Below, piece by piece: positions 1 to 9,022 of a stretch of 64,000 nucleotides of DNA; position 1 is the first letter of the stretch, and each line of letters begins with the position of its first letter. The position numbers and the translations under genes were made by a program. The notes under the pieces were generated by a model, which saw only the letters and a program-made list of their open reading frames with translations, did no database searches and had not been told where the DNA came from. The DNA comes from Bradyrhizobium septentrionale (GTDB taxonomy: Bacteria > Pseudomonadota > Alphaproteobacteria > Rhizobiales > Xanthobacteraceae), in NCBI RefSeq assembly GCF_011516645.4, contig NZ_CP088285.1:7768501-7832500 (forward strand), in the 5' to 3' direction.

Positions 1-189
1 TCGAGCCGAGCGAAAGATCGATACCGCCGGTGATGATCACGAGCCCCTCGCCCAGCGCGAACACGCCGAACAGGCCGATCAGATTGGCCATGTTCAAGAG
101 GTTCACCCATGACAGGAAGGCCGGATTGATCGCGCCCGTGATCGCGGAGATCACCATCAGCAGGATGAGCAGTCCGAGTTCTTTCTTCA

Positions 190-193
<4 letters not shown>
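1..193 (-). CDS. Sugar ABC transporter permease, RbsC-like (partial, N-terminal 64 residues)
   Basis: Only the start of the gene lies in the window; it runs off the left edge. The visible translation begins MMKKELGLLILLMVIS, has a hydrophobic first segment, and reaches the motif GLVIITGGIDLSLGS, which is typical of RbsC/XylH/AraH-type permeases of the CUT2 sugar importers. The ATG at 193 overlaps the TGA of the upstream ATPase gene (ATGA), so the two are translationally coupled. Family membership is well supported by the motif and by the binding protein-ATPase-permease order; the sugar is unknown. Confidence 0.85.
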
Positions 194-1716
<1,523 letters not shown>

Positions 1717-1780
1717 TCGTCGTTTCCTTCCGCACGACGCCCGGCAGCCAGTGGCGGCCGGGCGGTGAGACACACTGAAG

Positions 1781-2746
1781 TCACTTCTTCAGCAGTTCTT
1801 TCAGGTATGCGGTGAATTCCGCGACGTTGGACTTGCTGATCACCTTGGTCGGCACGATCAGCTTGCTGTCCTTCGGAATCCAGGACTTGTCGCCGTTCAG
1901 CGTCTTGATGATGTTGGTCGCGGAGAGATAGCCGAACTCGTAGGGCTGCTGCACGACCGTGGATTCGATCGTGCCGTCGGAAATGCCCCGCAAGGTGCGC
2001 TGGTCCTCGTCGAAGCCGACGATCTTCACCTTGCCGGCCTTGCCCGCCGCCTTGACCGCGTCGTAGATCAGCGGCGTCTCGTAGCTCCACAGCCCGGACA
2101 ACAGCGCGACGTCGGGATATTTGACGAGCACGTTTTCCATGTTCGCCTTGGCCTTGGCGAAGTCCACCTGGTCGGTGAAAACGTCGACCAGCTCGACCTT
2201 GGTGCCGGCGATCGATTCCTTGATGCCCTGCACGCGCTCGCGGGCGTTGTCGGCGTCCATCGTGCCGACGAACAGCGCGATCTTGCCGCCGTTCGGCAGC
2301 GCCTTCTTGATCTCCTCGCCCGCCTGCCGCCCGGCCGCGACGTTGTCGGTGCCGATATAGGCGACACGATTGCTCTGCGGCGCGTCGCTATCCGTCGTGA
2401 TCAGCACGGTCTTGGCTGCAACCTTGTTGAGTTGTTCGGTTGCGTGCGGCGCATCGTCGACCGAGATCGAGATGCCGGCGACGCCGCGCACCAGGAGGTC
2501 GTCCAGCTCGCGCCGCTGGCCTGCCGCGGTGCCTTCGTTGGTGACGATCAGCTCGATGTTGTAGTCCGGGTGCTCCTTCTGCGCCTTCTCGAGGCCGCGG
2601 CCGGCAATGGTCCAGAAGTCGGCCGCCACATTGGTCACCAGCGCGATGGTCTTTTTCGACTCGGCATGCGCCACGCCTGCGGCCATCGCGAGCGCGGCAG
2701 CACTCGCCAGCAGCAGCAGGAGCAATTTCTTCATTGGGCTTCTCAT
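1781..2746 (-). CDS. Periplasmic sugar-binding protein (Peripla_BP_4 / RbsB-like)
   Basis: A 321-residue secreted binding protein for the CUT2-type importer encoded downstream. The N-terminus is a classical signal peptide (MRSPMKKLLLLLLASAAA, cleavage probably after VAHA near residue 28). The mature part starts KKTIALVTNVAADFWTIAGRG, the usual first strand and ligand loop of the type I periplasmic binding fold, and later contains GFDEDQRTLRGI before the hinge. The ATG at 2746 is preceded by GGGGAGG at about 6 bases. First gene of the operon; divergent from the ROK regulator, which probably controls it. The ligand cannot be read from the sequence. Confidence 0.92.
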   Translation of the reverse strand: MRSPMKKLLLLLLASAAALAMAAGVAHAESKKTIALVTNVAADFWTIAGRGLEKAQKEHPDYNIELIVTNEGTAAGQRRELDDLLVRGVAGISISVDDAPHATEQLNKVAAKTVLITTDSDAPQSNRVAYIGTDNVAAGRQAGEEIKKALPNGGKIALFVGTMDADNARERVQGIKESIAGTKVELVDVFTDQVDFAKAKANMENVLVKYPDVALLSGLWSYETPLIYDAVKAAGKAGKVKIVGFDEDQRTLRGISDGTIESTVVQQPYEFGYLSATNIIKTLNGDKSWIPKDSKLIVPTKVISKSNVAEFTAYLKELLKK

Positions 2747-3009
2747 ATGTACCTCCCCTTGATCCCCCCGGTGTGAGGGGCGTCACGCATCGCGCTTGCT
2801 GCGCTTTATTTTATTTACTTATCGAATAAACTAAGAAGGGAAAAACATGCAGTCAAGGATGTTTTTACCCTCTTCTTCTAGCTTGAATAGTGCACAAGGT
2901 ACGATGATAGTAAATATGGCCCGATAGATCGGCATCCGACTGTGCTTTTTCGATTACACTTGGCGCCATACGCGTTGATTAATTTCACCATCAAAATTAA
3001 AAAAGCGAT
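2747..3009. promoter_or_regulatory. Divergent intergenic region between the sugar ABC operon and the ROK regulator
   Basis: This 263-base gap is markedly AT-rich compared with its neighbours and must hold both promoters. At 2814-2830 the stretch TTTACTTATCGAATAAA forms an imperfect AT-rich dyad of the kind ROK/NagC/XylR-type regulators bind. No clear -35/-10 pair was assigned. The operator is an inference from position and base composition. Confidence 0.45.
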
Positions 3010-4278
3010 ATGATTGAGCAGACCGAGCCGTCGAAGCGTGTTTCAGCCGTCTCCCGCGGATCGAATCGCGGACGTCTCGTGGAGGTCCTGCGACGCCAAG
3101 GGCCATTGCCGCGTGTCGAGCTCGCACGCAGCACAGGGCTGAGCTTCCCGGCCATTTCAGCCATCACCTCGAAACTGATCGCCGAAGAGGTGCTGCGCGA
3201 GGCCGAGACCGAGACGGTGTCCTGGCCTGACGACAGCGAGGACGAGGATGCCGACGGGCTGACACTCCGCCGCCGTGGCCGGCCGGCGGTGCTGCTGACC
3301 CTGAACCCGGAGTTCGGGCGCGTCGTCGCGGTCTCGCTGCGCATGAACATGATTGAGACGCTGATCGCGGATTTCTCAGGCTCCGCCGTGGCGCAATCCC
3401 GGCTTGAACTCCCGACGCGCGCGCTCGATGCGAGCGCGTTGCGCACCCTCGTCGTCGCGCAGATCGATGCGATGCTCGATGCAACGGCAACGCCGCGCCA
3501 TCGGCTGCTGGGAATCGGGATCGCACTGCAAGGCATCGTGAACGCCGATACCGGCCACCATCTGTGGAGCCCGGCACTGTCAGCCACGGACATCGATCTG
3601 GCGAAGCCGATCCGCGAGGCCTTCGGCATCGAGCCGGTGATGGCGAACGACGCGGTCGCCGTTGCGCTGGCGCTGACCGCCGCGGAGCCGGCGCTGGCGC
3701 AGGGCCTTTCGGCCACCATCGTGGTCGGCCACGGCGTCGGCATGGGCGTCGTCCTCGACGGTGAAGCCCGCTGGGGCGCCGACGCCGGCAGCGAGATCGG
3801 CCACGTCAAGCTGGCTCCGGACGGTCCGCAATGCCGCTGCGGCCAGCGCGGCTGCATCGAGGCCTATCTCGCCGACTATGCGCTCTACCGCGACGCGCGC
3901 ACCTTCCTCGACCTGCCGCCGGCGGCGTCGCAGCAGCCGTCCGAGCCGCAGATGGCGCTGCTGTGCGAGCGCGCACAGGGCGGCGATCCCCGCCTCGAGC
4001 ATCTATTCCAGGCGGCAGGCCGTTCGCTTGCCGAGGCGGTCGCCGCGACGATCTCGGTGCTGCGCCCGCATCACGTCATTCTCGCGGGCCCCGGCCTGCA
4101 GGCCTTCGAGATGATGCGCCACGCCTATGAGGAGCGGCTCGAGCAGGCGGTGCTGCCGTGGCTGCTCAAATCCACCGCGATCTATGTGCGCCCGAGCGAA
4201 TCCGCGGCCATTGTCGACGGCATGGTGCGGCGGACGCTGCGGGTCGTGGATCGAAACCGCATGGAAACCGCCGAGTGA
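3010..4278 (+). CDS. ROK-family transcriptional regulator
   Basis: A 422-residue protein: an N-terminal winged helix (about residues 20-70, RGRLVEVLRRQGPLPRVELARSTGLSFPAIS in outline) followed by a ROK sugar-kinase-like domain. The ROK signature region reads GHGVGMGVVLDGEARWGADAG then GSEIGHVKL, and the zinc-type motif CRCGQRGCIEAYL is present. Such proteins are XylR/NagC/Mlc-like repressors that bind a sugar or sugar phosphate. Position, divergent from the importer and just upstream of a dehydrogenase gene on the same strand, suggests local control of the sugar locus. The ATG at 3010 has only a weak ribosome site. Confidence 0.9.
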   Translation: MIEQTEPSKRVSAVSRGSNRGRLVEVLRRQGPLPRVELARSTGLSFPAISAITSKLIAEEVLREAETETVSWPDDSEDEDADGLTLRRRGRPAVLLTLNPEFGRVVAVSLRMNMIETLIADFSGSAVAQSRLELPTRALDASALRTLVVAQIDAMLDATATPRHRLLGIGIALQGIVNADTGHHLWSPALSATDIDLAKPIREAFGIEPVMANDAVAVALALTAAEPALAQGLSATIVVGHGVGMGVVLDGEARWGADAGSEIGHVKLAPDGPQCRCGQRGCIEAYLADYALYRDARTFLDLPPAASQQPSEPQMALLCERAQGGDPRLEHLFQAAGRSLAEAVAATISVLRPHHVILAGPGLQAFEMMRHAYEERLEQAVLPWLLKSTAIYVRPSESAAIVDGMVRRTLRVVDRNRMETAE

Positions 4279-4354
4279 ATATCGGAAGCTGCGGCGCCTT
4301 TCAGCCGCAGTAACGCAACAGACGCCGTTCAGGCGCAAAACCGAGAGAATGCCA

Positions 4355-5113
4355 ATGCAGGGCGCGATCTATCCAAGCCTCAAGGACCGGACCGTACTGG
4401 TGACCGGCGGCGGTTCAGGCATCGGCGAGGCCATCGTCCGCCAATTCGTCGACCAGGGCGCACGGGTCGGCTTCATCGACATCGATGCGACGGCCTCGAA
4501 CCAGCTGCTGTCCAGCCTGCCGGCGCAGGCCCGCGTGCACTTCGCGCACGCCGATCTGCGCGACATCGGCGCCCTGCGCCGCGCGGTCGCCGCTATCCGC
4601 GAGGTGCTCGGGCCGATCACCATCCTAGTCAACAACGCGGCGCGCGACGACCGTCACGCGATCGAGGACGTCACACCGGAATTCTGGGACGAGCGGATCG
4701 CCGTCAACCTGAAGCATCAGTTCTTCAGCGCCCAGGCGATCGCGCCTGACATGAAGCAGGCCGGCGGCGGTGCGATCGTCAATATCGGCTCGGTGAGCTG
4801 GGTGATCGGCCAGGGCAACATGCCCTGCTACACCACGGCCAAATCGGCGGTTCAGGGCCTGACCCGCGCGCTCGCCCGCGATCTCGGACCGCACAATGTG
4901 CGGGTCAATTCGATCTTGCCCGGATGGATCATGACGCAACGGCAGCAGGAGATGTGGTTGACGCCGGAAGGCGTGACCGAGCTCATGGAGCGCCAATGCC
5001 TCAAGCGCAAGCTGGTGCCTGACGACATCGCCCGCGTCGTGCTGTTCTTCGCCGCCGACGACAGCGGCGCCTGCACCAATCAGAACTATATCGTCGACGG
5101 CGGCTGGGTTTGA
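4355..5113 (+). CDS. Short-chain dehydrogenase/reductase (SDR, NAD(P)-dependent)
   Basis: A 252-residue classical SDR. It has the cofactor motif TGGGSGIG (residues 17-24), the NNAA motif (about 93-96), catalytic Ser146 in NIGSVSW, and Tyr159/Lys163 in CYTTAKSA. The carboxy-terminal end IVDGGWV is typical. I used the ATG at 4355, preceded by GAGAG at a normal distance; another ATG lies 6 bases upstream but too close to that site. About 75 bases downstream of the ROK regulator and on the same strand, it probably oxidises the imported sugar (as in fucose, arabinose or galactose dehydrogenases), but the substrate is inferred only from context. Confidence 0.9.
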   Translation: MQGAIYPSLKDRTVLVTGGGSGIGEAIVRQFVDQGARVGFIDIDATASNQLLSSLPAQARVHFAHADLRDIGALRRAVAAIREVLGPITILVNNAARDDRHAIEDVTPEFWDERIAVNLKHQFFSAQAIAPDMKQAGGGAIVNIGSVSWVIGQGNMPCYTTAKSAVQGLTRALARDLGPHNVRVNSILPGWIMTQRQQEMWLTPEGVTELMERQCLKRKLVPDDIARVVLFFAADDSGACTNQNYIVDGGWV

Positions 5114-5177
5114 CCACGGCCGCTGCCGGCCGATTCAACCGCGCACAAACAGTCGACTTCCGCTGCCGATCGGCCTG

Positions 5178-6254
5178 CTAGTCCCGCGCGCGGAACAGCA
5201 GGCAGGCATCGCCATAGGAATAGAACCGGTAGCCATCCCTGATCGCGTGCGCGTAGGCGCGCTGCATCGTCTCGAGGCCGGAGAAGGCCGAGACCAGCAT
5301 GAACAGCGTCGAGCGCGGCAAATGGAAGTTCGTCAGCAGGATATCGACCGCGCGGAAGCGGTAGCCCGGCGTGATGAAGATCGAGGTTTCCGCCGCAAAC
5401 GGCTGGATCGTGCCATCGGCATTGGCGGCGCTTTCCAGAAGCCGCAGCGACGTGGTGCCGATCGCGACGATCCGGCCGCCTTTCGCGCGCGCGGCGTTCA
5501 GCGCGGCGGCGGTCTCGGCGGTGATGCAGCCCCATTCGGCATGCATCTTGTGCTCGGAGGTTTCGTCCATCTTGACCGGCAGGAACGTCCCTGCCCCGAC
5601 ATGCAGCGTTAGCTGATGCAGCTCGATGCCGCGATTGCGCAACGCGGCCTGTAGCGCGGGCGTGAAATGCAGCCCCGCCGTCGGCGCTGCGACCGCGCCT
5701 TCATTGGCCGCGAACATGGTCTGGTAGTCGCTGACGTCCTGGTCGTCGGGCGTGCGCTTGGAGGCGATGTAGGGCGGCAGCGGCGTGACGCCGACGTCCG
5801 AAATGGCCTGGTCGAGCGCGGGGCCGTGGAACGAGAATGACAGCGTCACCTCGCCTTCCTGCCCCTTGGCCTCGACCTCAGCATCGAGATGGCCGAGCAG
5901 GCAGACCTTGCCCTCATTGCCGAAGCGGATGGTGTCGCCGGAGCTGAGCTTCTTCGCCGGCTTCACCAGCGCCTGCCAGCGCGAGCCGTCGAGCCGCTTG
6001 ATGAGCGTCGCCTCGATCTTCGGCTCGGTCTCGCGCCCGATGCGGCGGCCCTTGAGCTGGGCCGCGATCACCTTGGTGTCGTTGACGACGATCTGATCGC
6101 CCGGCTCCAGCCACTGCGGCAGGTCGGCGATGGTCGCGTCGCGCAGCACGCCGTCGGGATGCACCACCAGCATCCGCGCGGCATCGCGCGGGCTCGCGGG
6201 GCGGAGCGCGATGCTATCGGGCGGGAGCTCGAAGTCGAAGAGATCAGTGCGCAT
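5178..6254 (-). CDS. queA: S-adenosylmethionine:tRNA ribosyltransferase-isomerase
   Basis: A 358-residue cytoplasmic enzyme of queuosine synthesis: it moves the ribosyl part of SAM onto 7-aminomethyl-7-deazaguanine at the tRNA wobble position. Recognisable QueA blocks are the start [20 protein letters not shown], the middle [20 protein letters not shown] and the end [11 protein letters not shown]. Length matches the family. It is the last gene of a leftward group after the cyclophilins; tgt, which commonly follows queA, is absent and a convergent SDR gene is found instead. Confidence 0.97.
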   Translation of the reverse strand: MRTDLFDFELPPDSIALRPASPRDAARMLVVHPDGVLRDATIADLPQWLEPGDQIVVNDTKVIAAQLKGRRIGRETEPKIEATLIKRLDGSRWQALVKPAKKLSSGDTIRFGNEGKVCLLGHLDAEVEAKGQEGEVTLSFSFHGPALDQAISDVGVTPLPPYIASKRTPDDQDVSDYQTMFAANEGAVAAPTAGLHFTPALQAALRNRGIELHQLTLHVGAGTFLPVKMDETSEHKMHAEWGCITAETAAALNAARAKGGRIVAIGTTSLRLLESAANADGTIQPFAAETSIFITPGYRFRAVDILLTNFHLPRSTLFMLVSAFSGLETMQRAYAHAIRDGYRFYSYGDACLLFRARD

Positions 6255-6265
6255 GTTTCGACGCC

Positions 6266-6307
6266 GTCATTCCGGGTTCGTTCGCTCTCGCGACGCCCCG
6301 GAATGAC
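6266..6307. repeat. Short palindromic intergenic repeat
   Basis: An 11-base perfect inverted repeat, GTCATTCCGGG at 6266-6276 and its complement at 6297-6307, lies between queA and the upstream cyclophilin gene. The form (GTCATTCCGGG ... CCCGGAATGAC) resembles abundant extragenic palindromes of Bradyrhizobium genomes. It may protect or punctuate the transcript; there is no T-tract for a terminator. Confidence 0.6.
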
Positions 6308-6317
6308 AGTGAATGGC

Positions 6318-6782
6318 TTAAGCCGCGTCGGCGGCCATGCGCGCCTTGACGATGTTGTCCGGATCCTTCACCGGCTCGCCGCGCTTGATCTTGTCGACAT
6401 TCTCCATGCCCTCGGTGACCTTGCCCCAGACCGTGTACTGGCCGTTGAGGAAGGAGGCGTCGTCGAAGCAGATGAAGAACTGGCTGTCGCCGGAATCCGG
6501 ATTGGCGGCGCGGGCCATCGAGGCGGTGCCGCGGACATGCGGCTCCTTGTTGAATTCGGCCTTCAGCTTCTTGCCGGAGCCGCCCATGCCGGTGCCCTGC
6601 GGACAGCCGGTCTGCGCCATGAAGCCGTCGATCACGCGGTGGAACACGATGCCGTCGTAAAAGCCCTCGCGCACCAGCTCCTTGATCCGCGCAACGTGGC
6701 CTGGCGCGAGATCCGGGCGCATCTCGATCGTGACCGGGCCCTGGGTGGTTTCGAGGATCAGAGTATTTTCGGTAGCAGCCAT
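6318..6782 (-). CDS. Cytoplasmic cyclophilin-type peptidyl-prolyl isomerase
   Basis: A 154-residue cyclophilin without a signal peptide, so probably cytoplasmic (PpiB type). Core motifs: FHRVIDGFMAQTGCPQGTG, then GTASMARAANPDSGDSQFFICF and LNGQYTVWGKV. These carry the Arg, Phe and Gln residues of the proline-isomerase site. Its first 25 bases overlap the end of the upstream gene, indicating coupled expression. A second, secreted paralogue lies two genes upstream; this pair before queA is a common alphaproteobacterial arrangement. Confidence 0.95.
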   Translation of the reverse strand: MAATENTLILETTQGPVTIEMRPDLAPGHVARIKELVREGFYDGIVFHRVIDGFMAQTGCPQGTGMGGSGKKLKAEFNKEPHVRGTASMARAANPDSGDSQFFICFDDASFLNGQYTVWGKVTEGMENVDKIKRGEPVKDPDNIVKARMAADAA

Positions 6783-7198
6783 GCTCGCTTCTCCTGGCTT
6801 CGGGGTGGATATTTCTTGTTCCTGAACGGGATCGCGAACGGGCGGCCAGCCACTGCACCGCCCAGACTCTCGGTAAATGGCAACGGCGTGCAGCGTTGCA
6901 ACGCCTCCATCACCGCGACCCGGTATGCGATCCGGTCATTGTCGGTGGCTTCCTGCGATTCATAGCTGATCCTCGGATGTCCGAGGATCGCGCCCTCGCG
7001 GTTGAAGCTGACGATCACGGTGATGTCGACCGGACCGGCCTTGTCCGCCGGCGGCGGCCGCCAGCAGCGGTGGATGGCCAGCACCACATCCTTGATCGTA
7101 TTGAGTTGCTCCGGCTCGGCCGCCACCGATCCGGGCAGCGCGAGCCATACCGCGAGCGGCACGGCGAACCAGGCAAGTGGTCTGCTGCGCGCCGCCAT
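6758..7198 (-). CDS. Secreted TonB-C-terminal-like protein of unknown role
   Basis: A 146-residue protein with a signal peptide (MAARSRPLAWFAVPLAVWLA, cleavage near SVAAEP). The mature part (DITVIVSFNREGAILGHPRI ... VMEALQRCTPLPF ... GRPFAIPF) resembles the TonB/TolA C-terminal fold, in which strand, helix with Cys-x-Pro-Leu-Pro and last strand follow one another. It sits 6 bases downstream of the secreted cyclophilin and overlaps the next cyclophilin by 25 bases, so all are probably one transcript. No membrane anchor is visible, so it is not itself an energy transducer. Function not known. Confidence 0.75.
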   Translation of the reverse strand: MAARSRPLAWFAVPLAVWLALPGSVAAEPEQLNTIKDVVLAIHRCWRPPPADKAGPVDITVIVSFNREGAILGHPRISYESQEATDNDRIAYRVAVMEALQRCTPLPFTESLGGAVAGRPFAIPFRNKKYPPRSQEKRAWLLPKIL

Positions 7199-7204
7199 CG
7201 CGGA

Positions 7205-7768
7205 TCACTTGACGTCGGATGCGACCTGCACCTTCACCATCTTGTCGGGATCGGTGACGCTGCCACTGGGCGAGCCCGCAGGCGCCTTCTTCAGCTTGTC
7301 CACCACGTCCATGCCCGACACCACCTCGCCGATCACGGTGTATTGGCCGTTGAGGCTCGAGCCGTCGGCGAACATGATGAAGAACTGCGAATTGGCGCTG
7401 TCGACGCTATCGCCGCGCCGGGCCATGCCGACGATGCCGCGCTTGAACGGAACCTGCGAGAACTCCTGCTTCAGGTTCGGATATTTCGAGCCGCCGGTGC
7501 CGTTGAAATTCTGGCCGTCGCCGGTCTGCGCCATGAAGCCGTCCATTACCCGATGGAACGGCACATTGTTGTAGTAGCCCTCGCGCGCGAGCTGCTTGAT
7601 ACGCTCGGCGTGCTGGGGCGCGATGTCGGTGCGCAGCTTGATGACGATGCGGCCCTTGGTGGTATCGATCACGATCGCATTGGCTTTGTCGAGACCGGCG
7701 GGCAGCGGTTGCGCGACCGCGGGCACGACGCAAAGCAGCGCGGCAACGAATGCAAGAATGCGGATCAT
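7205..7768 (-). CDS. Periplasmic cyclophilin-type peptidyl-prolyl isomerase
   Basis: A 187-residue cyclophilin with a signal peptide (MIRILAFVAALLCVVPAVAQ), so it should fold proteins in the periplasm. Core motifs include VPFHRVMDGFMAQTGDGQNF, GIVGMARRGD, NSQFFIMFADG and LNGQYTVIGEVV. It lies 50 bases downstream of coaD and just ahead of the TonB-C-like gene. It is a paralogue of the cytoplasmic enzyme at 6318-6782. Confidence 0.94.
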   Translation of the reverse strand: MIRILAFVAALLCVVPAVAQPLPAGLDKANAIVIDTTKGRIVIKLRTDIAPQHAERIKQLAREGYYNNVPFHRVMDGFMAQTGDGQNFNGTGGSKYPNLKQEFSQVPFKRGIVGMARRGDSVDSANSQFFIMFADGSSLNGQYTVIGEVVSGMDVVDKLKKAPAGSPSGSVTDPDKMVKVQVASDVK

Positions 7769-7817
7769 GGAAACTCCGGATCTCTCTGGACGTTCGGGAT
7801 GTGGCAGGCAGCCGGGG

Positions 7818-8315
7818 TCAGCCGGCGAACTTGGCCTTCAGGCTAGCGGCGACTGATGACGGCACGAATGAAGAGAAGTCGCCGCCCATCTGGGCGATTT
7901 GGCGCACCAGTGTGGCGGTGATCGGGCGGACCGCGACCGACGCCGGAACGAACACGGTATGCACCTCGGGCGCCATCGCCTCGTTCATGCCGGCAAGCTG
8001 CATCTCGTAGTCGAGATCGGTGCCGTCGCGCAGGCCGCGAATCATCAGCGTGGCCCCGGCCGTCCGCGCCGCCGCGACCGTGAGGTTGTCGTAGGTAGAG
8101 GCCTCAAAGGCGCAGCCGGCTTTTTGGGCGATCGGGTCGAACACCTCATGGACCATGGCCAGCCGCTCCTCGGTCGAAAACAGCGGCTTCTTGCCGGGAT
8201 GGACGCCGATGGCGACGATCAGACGATCGCAGAGGAAGACGGCCTGTTTCACCACGTCCAGATGGCCGTTGGTCACGGGATCGAAGGAACCAGGATAGAT
8301 CGCGATACGGGGCAT
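7818..8315 (-). CDS. coaD: Phosphopantetheine adenylyltransferase
   Basis: A 165-residue nucleotidyltransferase of coenzyme A synthesis, converting 4'-phosphopantetheine and ATP to dephospho-CoA. The N-terminus [20 protein letters not shown] holds the nucleotide-binding T/HxGH motif, and [19 protein letters not shown] is a CoaD-specific block. The ATG at 8315 is preceded by AGGAGGGG at the right spacing; the reading frame extends 20 residues further upstream without similarity. First gene of the leftward block coaD-cyclophilin-TonB-C-like-cyclophilin-queA. Confidence 0.97.
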   Translation of the reverse strand: MPRIAIYPGSFDPVTNGHLDVVKQAVFLCDRLIVAIGVHPGKKPLFSTEERLAMVHEVFDPIAQKAGCAFEASTYDNLTVAAARTAGATLMIRGLRDGTDLDYEMQLAGMNEAMAPEVHTVFVPASVAVRPITATLVRQIAQMGGDFSSFVPSSVAASLKAKFAG

Positions 8316-8583
8316 AGCCCCTCCTAACCCGCCCCGCTCGCCCCGGCAAGCGGCCTTGGTTCCATCGATACCCACAAAACATTTTGTCGCTCGTCCAGTG
8401 AACGAGTCCTGGGATGCCAGCGTCTACGTGGGTGAATGTTTCGTCGGCCGCTGGCGGACGAAACAAAACCGGCCCCCGACGAAACCATTTCCCGCGGTGG
8501 CGAAGACACCAGGAAACGTGCGGCCGGTAGAGATTGCACAACGAAACGACGGGCCCGGGGGGCTCGTTCACATGGGGACCGTC

Positions 8584-8841
8584 ATGATCAAGGCATTTTC
8601 CGCCATCGCCGTTGCCGCGTTCATCGCCGCCGCGCTCACCATCCTGCCGGGCTTTGCTCCGCAGGTCGAAGCCTCCACTCCGCGGCCGCTCGCCAAGGCC
8701 GATCGTCTCGATATCCATCTGGTCGGCAAGGACTGTTCGCAGCAGGCATGGCCGAATTTCGAGGCCTCCTGCCTGCGCTCCGCCAGCACCAAGACGGTGG
8801 TTCGCGAAGCCCGCCTCGTCACCGCCGACCGCACCCCGTAG
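8584..8841 (+). CDS. Small secreted protein, conserved hypothetical
   Basis: An 85-residue protein starting MIKAFSAIAVAAFIAAALTI, a convincing signal peptide, followed by a short mature region with two cysteines (KDCSQQAWPNFEASCLR) that may form a disulphide. I recognise this Cys...WP.FE.SCLR pattern as a recurrent type in Bradyrhizobium but know no function. Start chosen at 8584, with GGGGACC upstream; an ATG 12 bases earlier is possible. Stands alone between divergent coaD and downstream kup. Confidence 0.7.
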   Translation: MIKAFSAIAVAAFIAAALTILPGFAPQVEASTPRPLAKADRLDIHLVGKDCSQQAWPNFEASCLRSASTKTVVREARLVTADRTP

Positions 8842-9022
8842 TTCGTTTCCGAGCAAGGCAGGCACCGCTCCGACGTCACCGGAACGGACAGCCCTCGTCA
8901 GCATCGCGTAAGCTCAGGCCGTCACACAAATCCCAATGGTAATTTGCGGCGTCCCGTCGCAGACTATTGTCTAAGGCGCCCGTCCGGATGATCCGGCGGG
9001 CGCAAGCCATCAGGGGATTGCC

